A stretch of 64,000 bases of DNA, taken from NCBI GenBank assembly GCA_004431415.1, contig QPMI01000420.1:62001-126000 (forward strand), written 5' to 3'. Both the position numbers and the translations under genes were made by a program. Under the pieces are notes generated by a model that saw only the letters and a program-made list of their open reading frames with translations, did no database searches and had not been told where the DNA came from. Shown here piece after piece: positions 33,995 to 43,021 of the stretch (within the stretch, counting starts at the first letter, position 1; each line of letters starts with the position of its first letter). The stretch is from Cyanophora paradoxa. Taxonomy: Eukaryota; Glaucocystophyceae; Cyanophorales; Cyanophoraceae.

Positions 33995-35281
33995 ATGCGC
34001 GAGTATCTCAGCATCAGTAGCCGTGATCGATCAGAGGGCTCGGCTCATTCCTATAAGGTGACCCTTCCAAAGCAATACCACAATGTGAAGAGCATCGCTG
34101 TGCGACAGATCGAATTTTCCAACACGATTCCCACGGTTCCAAGCCCTCAATTCTATACTGAGATCGGGGAAACGAAAGCCGATGATGCTAATACGATTTT
34201 CATATCATTTCCTTACCGATTTTCGAGCGGTCAGCTGAATGGTGCCACTCAGGAAATCAGAGATTCACAGGCAACTGCAATATATGACGCTTACAAAGCC
34301 ATAGATGCTGGCGACCAAGGCAACTATATACCGCCTGATTACCTAAACACTTTCAGAAGATATACCCGATACAGAGACGTAGCAATTACGATCCCTCCGG
34401 GCACATACTCGACTGGAACCGACCTTGCCACTGCAATCGATAACATCTTAACGAAAAATGGAACTGGCAACTACATCAAGGATATGATCGACACAAAAAT
34501 TAATCCAAGCTACGCATCGACAGGGGGAACCTTTTACCCGGTGGTGAGATGTCGTTTTGAGAGCACATTAAATGCTATATGCTTTTATTCGAGTGATTAT
34601 GTCTACATAGCTTTCACGAAATATGGACCGAGTAATGCCACTGGGTCTACTGCGAATGAAAGAAAGGTGCTCGCCTATCGCACGATGACTCTTCTCGGGT
34701 TTACATCGATCAGAGAGAATATAGTGATAGATCAATACAACGGATCGGGCTATACAGCCTTTGCTGGGAGTGGTGTCGTTTACTCAGCTGGTGATGCATT
34801 CCGCAATTATAATTCGACGGCTCTGGTCTTAGGCATAGCCGGAGGCACTGCCCCTGATTATACACCGGATAATGCAATAGTTTTAAAGATCACAGAGCCG
34901 GACTGCTCGCTTTTTACGACATGCACCGAGGCTACTAATGGATTCCTCGCTAAGATCCCGATTTCGAAAGGCACAGCCTATGCTGATGCTGAGCTAATTA
35001 ATTATGGGGCGGATGCTTTCACGAAATACTTTAACACCCGCCTTTCGTTTGATAGTTTAACCGTTCAAATTCTGACAGAGAGCGGTTATAGGTATTTCCT
35101 CGGAAGCTGTGAGCACACATTCATTTTGGAAATTACTATGGGAGTGGATGAGCCCGACGACGATTTACAGCGCATTGTTAATAAGGGATTCGCGAAAATG
35201 CTATATGAGGACTACCCGCATTGCGGCAATTTAACGAATGCGTTGAGCGGGGTGGCTGTAAAAAATAATCCGTTCTTCTAA
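33995..35281 (+). CDS. Penton-like minor capsid protein, paralogue 2
   Basis: 428 residues from ATG 33,995, chosen because the family's conserved start REYLSISSRDRSEGSAHSYK begins there; the open frame extends further upstream only into the divergent promoter and the neighbouring gene. The intact frame runs to SGVAVKNNPFF. The block VTLPKQYHNVKSIAVRQIEF with SNTIPTV, and the late HTFILEITMGVDEPDDD, are characteristic of minor capsid proteins that close the fivefold vertices in PLVs and large algal viruses. It precedes the major capsid gene, the usual position. Homology to paralogue 1 is visible at both ends. Confidence 0.75.
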   Translation: MREYLSISSRDRSEGSAHSYKVTLPKQYHNVKSIAVRQIEFSNTIPTVPSPQFYTEIGETKADDANTIFISFPYRFSSGQLNGATQEIRDSQATAIYDAYKAIDAGDQGNYIPPDYLNTFRRYTRYRDVAITIPPGTYSTGTDLATAIDNILTKNGTGNYIKDMIDTKINPSYASTGGTFYPVVRCRFESTLNAICFYSSDYVYIAFTKYGPSNATGSTANERKVLAYRTMTLLGFTSIRENIVIDQYNGSGYTAFAGSGVVYSAGDAFRNYNSTALVLGIAGGTAPDYTPDNAIVLKITEPDCSLFTTCTEATNGFLAKIPISKGTAYADAELINYGADAFTKYFNTRLSFDSLTVQILTESGYRYFLGSCEHTFILEITMGVDEPDDDLQRIVNKGFAKMLYEDYPHCGNLTNALSGVAVKNNPFF

Positions 35282-35287
35282 AATAAA

Positions 35288-35301
35288 TTTCTCAGCGGAA
35301 G
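35288..35301 (+). promoter_or_regulatory. Late-promoter-like motif before the major capsid gene
   Basis: TTTCTCAGCGGAAG ends 13 bases before the ATG at 35,315. It belongs to the shared motif set described in the findings. Confidence 0.6.
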
Positions 35302-35314
35302 ATAAAAACGAAAT

Positions 35315-36763
35315 ATGGATCCCACGACCTCGCTTAGCCGCCTCACGCTCAAATCCGTCCTGGAAACCCCGGAGGACTACAAGAGCATGCTTTTGGATCG
35401 CGGATTTATCGTAGGTGTGGACAAACAATTCAAGCCTTCTCGTGTGGAGGTGCTTCCAATTGCGGATCCCGGCAATCTGTTCTCCTCTACTGGTGCTACC
35501 ACTCGTGTGGTCTTCTATCTCCCTCGCTACAATTGGTGCAATGGTATTAGCCTCCAAGTTACCATTCCGTCGGCGAAGGCGCTGACTGCCATCGCCAAGA
35601 CCTCGGCTGACTGCTCGGCTGATCTATTCAATACTGGATTCGTCCGCGGGCTTCCTGGCTCGTTTGTTCAGCGAGTCAGCATTAAATACGGGTCGTATGA
35701 GCAAATTATTCCCGCTGAGCGACTGGTAGATTACGCTTTCCTGGCTAACACTCCGGCTGAATTCGACCAAAAGAAGCGCAAGCATGGGCTGCATCTCGGA
35801 CCGAAGGTGGAGGGCGGCAACCAAGCCGGTGGCATTTTTACCATGCGAATTCCGAGCTTCCTCGATGCTGGCGTGCCCATCGGTGCGCTCCCATCCGAAA
35901 TCGCGGTCGAAGTATATTTCCAAACCCCTGCGCTGCTCGAAACTGCGGCGGTTCCTGGCGTTTACGCTCAGAATAACACGACTGCAATTACTGCTGCCAA
36001 TTCGACCGATGGCGAGACGACGCTTGCTGTTGCGGCTGCTTTCGGAAATATTAAGACCTTAGCTCACCCTAATGCCACTGCGATTTTCGATAGTGCGGCT
36101 CTCACACCTACACCTGCTCTTGCGAATCTGGAAATGACGACCCCTCGTATTATTATGGATGCTGTTAACATCGATGAGGAAACGATGGGCGAAATCATTA
36201 CTCGTGTTAAGACCTCTGGCATCGCCATCCCCTACACTGATATTCAGTTTGCGGATTATACCGGTCTTGCTCTCGGCTCTGGTCTGCGCCTGTCACTATC
36301 TCAAATTTCGGGACTCGTTTACGCACTTGTTGTCAAGGTTCGCGACGAAAACACACTGGGCGATAATAAAGGAGGGCACTCTACTGTCCGCACCCTTGCC
36401 TTCGATGATAATGTCGTGATGCAAGTTCTAAATAACAACAATTACCTATATTCTAACACTGGTGTCCCGCTGCAATCCGCTGCTATGGAGCTCGCCGATA
36501 AATTCAAGATGACCAACTGGATCGATAGCAACAAGCGCCCCATTTACACTGGCTTCTGCTTTGCTCTCGATGGTAAAGCGGCACTCAAAGGTGAGAAGGC
36601 GACTGGCTACGTCGATCTAACTCAATCAGCTTCAAGTTTCCTGCTGCTCACACCCAATGGCACACCCCTCGCCACCTGGACAAAGGTCGGTGTTCAGATC
36701 TCGGCTTACTGCCACAATATTCTTGTGATGAATGCCAATGGATTATCGCGCGTGACGGCATGA
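35315..36763 (+). CDS. Major capsid protein candidate (double jelly-roll type)
   Basis: 482 residues, intact. The size, the position between a penton-like gene and the packaging ATPase, and sequence features such as VVFYLPRYNWCNGISLQVTI, GSFVQRVSIKYGSYEQIIPA and IFTMRIPSFLDAG fit PLV/virophage-type double jelly-roll capsid proteins, which form hexon-like trimers. The gene is codon-regular with no frame breaks. I cannot align the fold from sequence alone; the call rests on context plus these beta-rich blocks. The promoter-like motif directly upstream fits high late expression. Confidence 0.75.
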   Translation: MDPTTSLSRLTLKSVLETPEDYKSMLLDRGFIVGVDKQFKPSRVEVLPIADPGNLFSSTGATTRVVFYLPRYNWCNGISLQVTIPSAKALTAIAKTSADCSADLFNTGFVRGLPGSFVQRVSIKYGSYEQIIPAERLVDYAFLANTPAEFDQKKRKHGLHLGPKVEGGNQAGGIFTMRIPSFLDAGVPIGALPSEIAVEVYFQTPALLETAAVPGVYAQNNTTAITAANSTDGETTLAVAAAFGNIKTLAHPNATAIFDSAALTPTPALANLEMTTPRIIMDAVNIDEETMGEIITRVKTSGIAIPYTDIQFADYTGLALGSGLRLSLSQISGLVYALVVKVRDENTLGDNKGGHSTVRTLAFDDNVVMQVLNNNNYLYSNTGVPLQSAAMELADKFKMTNWIDSNKRPIYTGFCFALDGKAALKGEKATGYVDLTQSASSFLLLTPNGTPLATWTKVGVQISAYCHNILVMNANGLSRVTA

Positions 36764-36837
36764 GGACTGTCGCGGGCAAAATTTGATGTCATTTTTAATC
36801 CTTTGTCTATTTAAGGACAAGACGATTATAAGATTTA

Positions 36838-37558
36838 ATGGCGTATCTCGAACAAATGGAAGGGATCAGGCGAATCGCTTTGTGTGGAAAGCATGGCGAG
36901 GGCAAGTATGCGCTTATAGATGAAGCCGATTATGATCATGTCATGAAAATAAGCAAGTGGTATTACCATAACCAACGGGATATGCATGGGTTACATTGCT
37001 GGTGTAAAGAAAAACATCGACATGCACAAATGGATTTTCGGACATCAAGAAGGGCACTTTGTTGATCATATCAGTAGAGACAAACTCGATAATCGTCGCT
37101 GTAATCTTAGATTCTTAACACCGCAAGACAGCGTATTTAATACGGGTATGAGAAAAAGAAACAAAACTGGTTTCAAAGGTGTTTGCCAAGAGAAAAGAAC
37201 CGGTCGGTTCAGGGCAAGTATTCAAAAAAGTAGTGTCCCATACAATTTGGGGACGTTTGATACAAAAGAAGAAGCTGCTGCCGCTTACAACCAAAAAGCA
37301 AAAGAGCTATTTGGAGATCTTGCTGTTTTGAATGAGGTAAACCCTGAAATTAAACCAAAACCTCCTCTTTACTCACTGAATACAAGTGGATTTCGTGGTG
37401 TGACTGAAACAGCGACTGGAAAATGGGAAGGATGCTTTTCATATAAGAAACAGCGGTGGCGAAAAGTGTGCAACACAAAGGAGGAGGCTGCACTTTTCTA
37501 CAACTCAAAAGCCAAAGAAATTCTCGGTGATAAAGCGATCCTCAATGATGTTGAGTAA
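36838..37558 (+). CDS. HNH endonuclease with two AP2 domains (homing type), one frameshift
   Basis: Starts at ATG 36,838. The first frame encodes a KYALIDEADYDHVMKISKWY block. At the GGG run 36,988-36,990 coding passes to the next frame and continues through NIDMHKWIFG and the HNH core VDHISRDKLDNRRCNLRFL (His and Asn of the metal site). Two AP2-type DNA-binding domains follow: GFKGVCQEKRTGRFRASIQ..KEEAAAAYN and GFRGVTETATGKWEGCF..KEEAALFYN. HNH-AP2 proteins are free-standing homing endonucleases common in phages and algal viruses; they cut related genomes and copy themselves by repair. The insertion lies between capsid and ATPase genes and is flanked by a partly duplicated promoter sequence. 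One surplus G is enough to cause the break, so decay and consensus error are both possible. Confidence 0.75.
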
Positions 37559-37615
37559 ATAGAGGGCTGTCGCGTTTCGTAATTTTTATTTTGTTTCTTA
37601 TAAGGGAAAGCAAAT

Positions 37616-38539
37616 ATGACTGGAAACGTGAGTATAGAAGATCTTCCGGAATTCGACCCGGCAAGTCTTTCATTCCCTTGCCGTTTACTCGCTGTCGGAA
37701 AAACGGGAGTAGGTAAGTCAGTATTCCTCAAATACCTGCTTTACCACAACGAGGACAAGATAGATTCGGTGATGATATTCGCTTCCACGATCTGGAACCA
37801 TCAATATGACAATGTCACATCGTATTTGTATGAGGATTTCGATCATAAGCTGATCGACAATATAATACAGAAACGCAAGGAGCGAATCAAGAAAAAGGAG
37901 AAAGTCGGTAACCTGTTAATCATACTCGATGATTTCATTGACAATCCAAGTCTTTCGATGTCAGGAAGAGGTGAACCTATATTAAATCAGCTATTCACGT
38001 CGGGGCGCCATTTATTCATATCTGTGTGGATTCTGTCACAAAAACTCACTAAGATTTCGCCGACACTTAGGGTTAACTCCGAATATATCTTTCTATTCTC
38101 GCTGCCCAACAGAAAAGAGATGGAGAGTGCTGAGGACGAGTTTAATCCATACGAAAAGCATTGGTTTGAGAAGGTAATGAACGAATACAGTCACAGCTAT
38201 CAGGTTATCTGCATTGACAACTCGAAATATAGCCTGGAATTCTCTGTGGGCAAGGCTGATCCGGTGCCTGACGAATATAAATTCAAGCGGTTCTTTAAAA
38301 AAGCGGTGGAAGAGATAAAGCCCGCTGGTAAACAGCCGGTAAAACAGAGCTCCACAGAGGTAAATGGCGACCAACCCCAAACCACCGATATTACGAAACC
38401 TGTGAGTGGAAACGTCGCAACCTTAAAGCGATCCACCAAAAGGATAATCGAAGCCGACCTACTTAAAGACCCCAATCTATTGCTGGCATACCAAGAAAAG
38501 CGCCGCCCAAAATTTGCAAAGAAATTGGGTAAATTTTGA
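37616..38539 (+). CDS. A32/FtsK-HerA-type genome packaging ATPase
   Basis: 307 residues. Walker A GKTGVGKS at residues 28-35 and Walker B LIILDD at 101-106, followed by a SGRHLFISVWILSQK segment (about 126-140) that matches the sensor region of A32-like packaging ATPases. These motors pump DNA into the capsid in PLVs, virophages and large DNA viruses. The basic C-terminal tail (KRRPKFAKKLGKF) may bind DNA. The next gene starts 24 bp after the stop, with a promoter-like motif between them. Confidence 0.85.
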   Translation: MTGNVSIEDLPEFDPASLSFPCRLLAVGKTGVGKSVFLKYLLYHNEDKIDSVMIFASTIWNHQYDNVTSYLYEDFDHKLIDNIIQKRKERIKKKEKVGNLLIILDDFIDNPSLSMSGRGEPILNQLFTSGRHLFISVWILSQKLTKISPTLRVNSEYIFLFSLPNRKEMESAEDEFNPYEKHWFEKVMNEYSHSYQVICIDNSKYSLEFSVGKADPVPDEYKFKRFFKKAVEEIKPAGKQPVKQSSTEVNGDQPQTTDITKPVSGNVATLKRSTKRIIEADLLKDPNLLLAYQEKRRPKFAKKLGKF

Positions 38540-38562
38540 ATAAATTTCTCGCATAATGATAA

Positions 38563-39234
38563 ATGCCACCCAAGAACTCGCGGAAAGCTATCCAAATGGA
38601 AGATCAAAGCGCTGTTGTCGCTGGCAAGATTAATCCTGCGGAGGATGCCGGTCGCACTGGCGGTGCTGCCGCTTCTGACCAAATAGATTTCGATCTGATT
38701 GACCCGAATACAAAGGTTTCAGAGCGTGCTCAAAAGGCGGATGCTAAGCGGGAGCCGGTCGATTCCACTGATAGAAAGCTGGCGGATCAATCCCTCGCTG
38801 AATCACAGCTCACAGGCGAAAAGCTTACTGATAACAAGGTGGTAAAAGCCGAAGCAACAGCCGCTTTACCTGCATCGATGGAAGCGCCCAAAAAGCGGGC
38901 ATCTGTCTATGTGACCAAGGGCGAGAAAGTCGGTCAGGAATTAGAGGAGAAGTTTAGGGCACTGGAAGCGCGTTTAGCTACATACGACACTACTGTGAGA
39001 GCCTTTGATGATTTCACTAAGGAATACAAACAGCGCAAATTGATTAAACAAGCTGTTCGCGTGGAAATGGAAAAGAAGCGGGCAACTGTTCCCGATGTTC
39101 AGACAGTCGAAAGAAAAGAGACAGTCATAGCTGAAAATGCACCAAAGCCGGGCGCTTTCATTAACCCATCGGGTGTGCATGCACAGCCGGGTGCCAATCT
39201 GTCATCTATGTTTGGTGGGCGTCGTCGCTTCTAA
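38563..39234 (+). CDS. Element protein with charged helical region, function unknown
   Basis: 223 residues. The first 100 residues are polar and probably disordered (Asp/Lys/Ala-rich); about residues 120-170 are strongly helical (GEKVGQELEEKFRALEARLA, then KEYKQRKLIKQAVRVEMEKK) and could form a coiled coil. It ends with a Gly/Arg tail (MFGGRRRF). It sits right after the packaging ATPase with its own TTTCTCGCATAATG motif, so a late scaffold, core or DNA-binding virion protein is plausible. No homologue recognised. Confidence 0.6.
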   Translation: MPPKNSRKAIQMEDQSAVVAGKINPAEDAGRTGGAAASDQIDFDLIDPNTKVSERAQKADAKREPVDSTDRKLADQSLAESQLTGEKLTDNKVVKAEATAALPASMEAPKKRASVYVTKGEKVGQELEEKFRALEARLATYDTTVRAFDDFTKEYKQRKLIKQAVRVEMEKKRATVPDVQTVERKETVIAENAPKPGAFINPSGVHAQPGANLSSMFGGRRRF

Positions 39235-39457
39235 TGTGCAAATCGTTCAAACATAAATGAATCCGCCCGTATTTAGAGCGGGTCTTAATATGAATTCCCT
39301 TGCAAAAGGGACATGTCGGCTCCACAAACACCATTATAAGGTCGACTAATTCGTATGGGAACACGCGAGCAAGTAACACCCTCATTCCCTTTTCTTTTCT
39401 CCAATATTTAATACGTTGTGCAATATTAGGGTCGATGAATTTCATCACACAATGCAT
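39206..39457 (-). CDS. Possible small antisense-side protein with one zinc-knuckle-like pair
   Basis: 83 residues with a plausible globular sequence (IDPNIAQRIKYWRKEKGMRV; FPYELVDLIMVFVEP) followed by CPFCKG and a later Cys. It overlaps the end of the gene at 38,563-39,234 by 29 bp on the opposite strand and overlaps the start of the next plus-strand ORF. Hydrophobic spacing looks protein-like, not random, but there is no promoter motif or known family. It would be the only leftward gene within the rightward block. Confidence 0.4.
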   Translation of the reverse strand: MHCVMKFIDPNIAQRIKYWRKEKGMRVLLARVFPYELVDLIMVFVEPTCPFCKGIHIKTRSKYGRIHLCLNDLHIRSDDAHQT

Positions 39458-39782
39458 TGAGATGTTTCACCTGCATTTCACAAGCACGTGCCACAACTCC
39501 TGCTGCGACACAACCGTAGAGGTTGACATTTCTGACGAGGATAATGGAGGTAGGCGACTCTCTGTATATTCCAACCACAGCGAAAATCACGATCGCCCCC
39601 GATCTCGATCGCCCTCGCCTGTGCCCGCTGACTCCAATATAATCCCACAGACAGCAATAGAAGACGTGCAAGTATCCTATATACGGCGCCGGTCGTGCCC
39701 TAATTTCATAGAAGGTCATATTCGCGTTGATTCGCCATATCCGCCAATTAATCCGCTTTATTTGGGCGAATACGATCGCTGA
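39435..39782 (+). CDS. Small element protein, Cys/His-rich start and RS-rich middle
   Basis: 115 residues from ATG 39,435: an N-terminus with several Cys and His (CIEMFHLHFTSTCHNSCCDT), an acidic stretch, a DRPRSRSPSPVP segment and a PPINPLYLGEYDR end. No family recognised. The overlapping minus-strand ORF competes for the first 20 bp. The end is followed within 30 bp by another small ORF, suggesting a string of short accessory genes. Confidence 0.45.
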   Translation: MNFITQCIEMFHLHFTSTCHNSCCDTTVEVDISDEDNGGRRLSVYSNHSENHDRPRSRSPSPVPADSNIIPQTAIEDVQVSYIRRRSCPNFIEGHIRVDSPYPPINPLYLGEYDR

Positions 39783-39809
39783 AACAATTTTCGCGGTAAA
39801 TAGTATCGA

Positions 39810-39995
39810 ATGCCCGACCCCGATCTCTACGCGATCCTATACAGGAAACGCGCGCAATACGCATTGGAAGCCGCTATTAAAAAACGTAGAGAAGAGCTCG
39901 CTTCGGTCACAAAAAATGACAGCTCAGAAAATGATTTAAAGAAGAAACAGGAAAGACCACTGATAAAAATATTTTCTCAGCTTAAAGTAAGGTAA
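39810..39995 (+). CDS. Small basic helical protein
   Basis: 61 residues (MPDPDLYAILYRKRAQYALE and a Lys/Glu-rich rest), predicted helical and basic. An upstream TTTTCGCGGTAAATAG sequence resembles the element's promoter motif. The stop is 5 bp before the next ATG, so the two are probably cotranscribed. Function unknown. Confidence 0.5.
   Translation: MPDPDLYAILYRKRAQYALEAAIKKRREELASVTKNDSSENDLKKKQERPLIKIFSQLKVR
39972..39990 (+). promoter_or_regulatory. Promoter-like motif TTTTCTCAGCTTAAAGTAA
   Basis: These 19 bases are repeated exactly at 46,931-46,949, in each case about 10 bases before an ATG. This is the best example of the shared motif. Confidence 0.65.
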
Positions 39996-39999
39996 ACCA

Positions 40000-40221
40000 A
40001 TGGAGACGCATGCTATGACTGTGTATGATAAGAACGGGAACCCGGTAGATCTCGATAAGGCGGGCTGGCGTGTCAGGGATATATATAAACAGCGGATGCG
40101 CTATAACGACGATCCCGAATATCGCGAATTAAAAAAGAAAAAGGCGCTGGAATATTACTATCGTCGCAAGCAAGAAGAGGGCATTCACAGTGGAAACCGC
40201 GGGCGACCCCGCAAGTATTGA
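40000..40221 (+). CDS. Small AT-hook-like basic protein
   Basis: 73 residues. The middle is a charged helix (YKQRMRYNDDPEYRELKKKK) and the C-terminus ends GNRGRPRKY, whose RGRP core matches the AT-hook that binds the minor groove of AT-rich DNA. That would suit a nucleoid or transcription role on the AT-rich element (inference). A strong promoter-like motif lies directly upstream. Confidence 0.6.
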   Translation: METHAMTVYDKNGNPVDLDKAGWRVRDIYKQRMRYNDDPEYRELKKKKALEYYYRRKQEEGIHSGNRGRPRKY

Positions 40222-40370
40222 ACGCAATCCGCCGCTGAATCCATTCCTTATTTTTCAAGCGGCTTTCCGATGCATATCGGCAAGCTCCCCAATCGTTTTT
40301 AGTCATCGGGAAAAAATTTGTAGGGCATTTAAAGACAACTCGCCAAAATTTGATCAGCCTAAGAAAAATT

Positions 40371-40387
40371 AATTTCTTGCATAAAGG
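40371..40387 (+). promoter_or_regulatory. Promoter-like motif before the primase-helicase gene
   Basis: AATTTCTTGCATAAAGG lies 14 bases before the ATG at 40,401 and supports that start over the non-ATG extension of the open frame. Confidence 0.55.
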
Positions 40388-40400
40388 TAGAAAGCGACAA

Positions 40401-42746
40401 ATGGACACCAAAAGTAAATCGATGCTCACCAAACTCACTAAGTGGCTTCGTTCGACCGATGAGCTGGCTCAAAACCTCCTTATTCCGGTCGATCCTGTAA
40501 CCAAACAACCTGAATTTCCCCATAAAAATGGAGCCTGGAACTGGAAGAAATACGAGGACGCCGTTAAGGAAAACAGGTATATTGCATGGGGAATTCTCGC
40601 TCGCAACATCGTCTGTATTGATTTCGATCAGGAGGAGGATTTCAATAAGTTCGAAGAGCTTTTCCCCAACGATTTCACAGCTGCTATTCCAATCGAGAAA
40701 ACAAGCAAGGGTTATCATGTGTTCTTCGCTCGACCTCCCAAGTTCGATGAGCTGAAACTGTTTGACAAACCCGGAGCTTTCCGGGGCTATGATAAGATCG
40801 ATCTGAAAACGGTTTGCTCTACCGGAACTGCCGGGGTAATTAATGTCTGCCCAAGCCCAAACAAGACATGGATCAGGGAGCCATGGGCTGCTGAATGCGA
40901 GTTAATTGAGCCATCTGCGGAATTCCAAAGCTGGATGATTGAGAACTACAAAAAGCCGTTCGTCCGTGACATTGATCAGTCGAAGATACATGGCAATGAA
41001 TTCCTTACAGCTCTCAAAGACAAACTAACTGAGTTCGGGTTCGATTTCCCAACAATCATCAGTCAAACCGAAAATGGCTACAACTTCACAGCTCAGAACA
41101 AAGGCGGAGTCTGCCCCTGCTGCACCAATTCGCATGATAGCAATAGCTGGTATGTGATTAAAATTTCAGATCCCGATGCAAAGGACAAATTCATTGTTTC
41201 GAGTTACAGTTCTCGATGCAAGAAGCGAATTATTGAGGTCAGGACGAAAACTGAAAAGGATACTGAGCTGATAGTTCTCATTGATAAGGCAATTGGATCG
41301 AATGGCGCACACTATGATGTCGCGAAAGTGTCGCATGTAGTTCTCAAAGATGATTATCGCTACTCAAATAAGACCTGGTTCGAGTTTAACAGGGATAATG
41401 GAATCTGGGAGATGGATGACACTGGAAAACGAATTTATCTTGCACTCAGCTGCAAGGTATGCCCTGTGTTTCTGTCTCGCTCATATAGCCTGGGAACAGC
41501 TGCGATGAGGGACGAAGAGAATAGGCAAAGCTTAGAGGAAAAGGCTAAACTCGCTGTGAATATTGGCAAAAATCTCAAACAAACATCCTATCGCACATCT
41601 CTTATTACTGATCTAATTGTTATGTTCAGCGATCCCACATTCTTTGAGAAACTCGATACTGTCACTAATGTCATTGGTTTCGATAATGGGGTCTTTGATA
41701 TTAACACCAAGACATTCAGAAAGGGAAAGCCTACTGATATGGTGAGCAAGACAGTGGGTTACGAGTATATGGCTGTCGACCGTGAGAAAGTAGCGAAAAT
41801 TCAATCAATCTATACGGATATAATCGAAGAATATGAGGAGCGCAATTATATTCTCGGGTCGCTTGCTTTCGCTCTCACAGGTCGCACAGATATTCAGAAG
41901 TTCAATTTCTGGTCTGGAAAGGGCGCAAATGGGAAATCCTGCATTCAAGAGATGGTGAAACAGACTTTCGGCGATTATTTCGGCTCAATCAGCATGAGCT
42001 ATTGGACAAAGCCAAAGAAGAACTCGTCTGATGCCACACCCGAGCTTGCTGCAATTCTGGGCAAACGCATTGTGTTCAGTAATGAGGCGGAGGATGGTGA
42101 CAAGCTCCAAATCAGTAAGATTAAGGAAATCACAGGTGGAAATGAGATGAAGGTTCGCGCTCTCTTTAAGGATCCTGTAACCTTTATTCCCATGTGTCAA
42201 ATATTCCTGTCCACCAATGATAACCTGTCTCTCAGCAAGGCTGACGAAGCTATTTTGCGAAGGCTGGTTTACTACACATTCAAGTGTGTATTTAAGCCGA
42301 ATCCCAAGGAGGGCGAAAAGAAAGCTGATACCAAGCTGATGACTCTATTGCATGATGATGAGTATAAGATGGCGCAAATGTCCATTTTCCTGGATATGCT
42401 CGCCCAACAAGACCTTGCCACTTTGATGCAAAACCCACCCCAATCGATTGTCGACTGTGGCTCTGAGTATTTCGCTGAAAATGATAAGCTCGGCGAATGG
42501 CTCAAAAATACCTATGAGAGGACTGGAAGCCGCGATGACTTTATTTCGAGTGACTCTATTGTGAAGAAATATAGACAGGTCGATGATAAGGCGGAGCCCA
42601 CAACAATTGGAAAGCGAGTTCGCGAGATATTCAATGTTAAATCCGAGCCCAAGCGGGAGAGAGGCGCACTGATGCGCGGCTATTTCGGAATGAAAGCCAA
42701 GATGCACCACCAAAACGAATTTCTAGATGATGATATCGAAGCCTAA
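40401..42746 (+). CDS. Primase-superfamily 3 helicase (AEP primase + D5-like helicase)
   Basis: 781 residues from ATG 40,401. The N-terminal archaeo-eukaryotic primase domain keeps its catalytic set: CIDFD (Asp74, Asp76), KGYHVFF (His106) and KIDLK (Asp134). A CPCC cluster near residue 237 may bind zinc. The C-terminal SF3 helicase has Walker A GKGANGKS (about 506), RIVFSNEAEDG Walker B (about 556) and QIFLSTND motif C (about 602). The protein should unwind and prime element DNA. It is followed at 42,820 by an internal copy of the TIR iteron palindrome, so origin recognition nearby is plausible. Such proteins are common in PLVs, virophages and NCLDVs. Confidence 0.88.
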   Translation: MDTKSKSMLTKLTKWLRSTDELAQNLLIPVDPVTKQPEFPHKNGAWNWKKYEDAVKENRYIAWGILARNIVCIDFDQEEDFNKFEELFPNDFTAAIPIEKTSKGYHVFFARPPKFDELKLFDKPGAFRGYDKIDLKTVCSTGTAGVINVCPSPNKTWIREPWAAECELIEPSAEFQSWMIENYKKPFVRDIDQSKIHGNEFLTALKDKLTEFGFDFPTIISQTENGYNFTAQNKGGVCPCCTNSHDSNSWYVIKISDPDAKDKFIVSSYSSRCKKRIIEVRTKTEKDTELIVLIDKAIGSNGAHYDVAKVSHVVLKDDYRYSNKTWFEFNRDNGIWEMDDTGKRIYLALSCKVCPVFLSRSYSLGTAAMRDEENRQSLEEKAKLAVNIGKNLKQTSYRTSLITDLIVMFSDPTFFEKLDTVTNVIGFDNGVFDINTKTFRKGKPTDMVSKTVGYEYMAVDREKVAKIQSIYTDIIEEYEERNYILGSLAFALTGRTDIQKFNFWSGKGANGKSCIQEMVKQTFGDYFGSISMSYWTKPKKNSSDATPELAAILGKRIVFSNEAEDGDKLQISKIKEITGGNEMKVRALFKDPVTFIPMCQIFLSTNDNLSLSKADEAILRRLVYYTFKCVFKPNPKEGEKKADTKLMTLLHDDEYKMAQMSIFLDMLAQQDLATLMQNPPQSIVDCGSEYFAENDKLGEWLKNTYERTGSRDDFISSDSIVKKYRQVDDKAEPTTIGKRVREIFNVKSEPKRERGALMRGYFGMKAKMHHQNEFLDDDIEA

Positions 42747-42819
42747 TTACAAATGAATTGAAAATGATTACTTTCGTGTGTATTTTTTATAACCTGCGGC
42801 AAATTGTAGTTGTTTACGT

Positions 42820-42910
42820 TGTTACAGGTGTTACAGGTTCATCCCAAACTCGGGAACCGAGACCCCCCTCCTAGGGCGGACTTTGGGATAGACCTGTAAC
42901 ACCTGTAACA
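42820..42910 (+). repeat. Internal palindromic iteron unit 3
   Basis: Same 91-bp plan as the TIR units, with sequence flanks also shared (TGTTTACGT before; CACTGACC..TTTTCAGTAAG after, as beside the right-hand TIR units). It is the only copy outside the TIRs and lies in the 275-bp gap between the primase-helicase and an 81-residue ORF, next to the polymerase. Candidate origin or regulatory site. Confidence 0.9.
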
Positions 42911-43021
42911 CTGACCATTTTCAGTAAGCCCCTTTTAATATTTGTGGAACTTTAAACATGAATATGTAAAAATTGATCATGCTATATAAGAGTTCTTTTG
43001 ATTGTTTATAGTGACTTAGAA

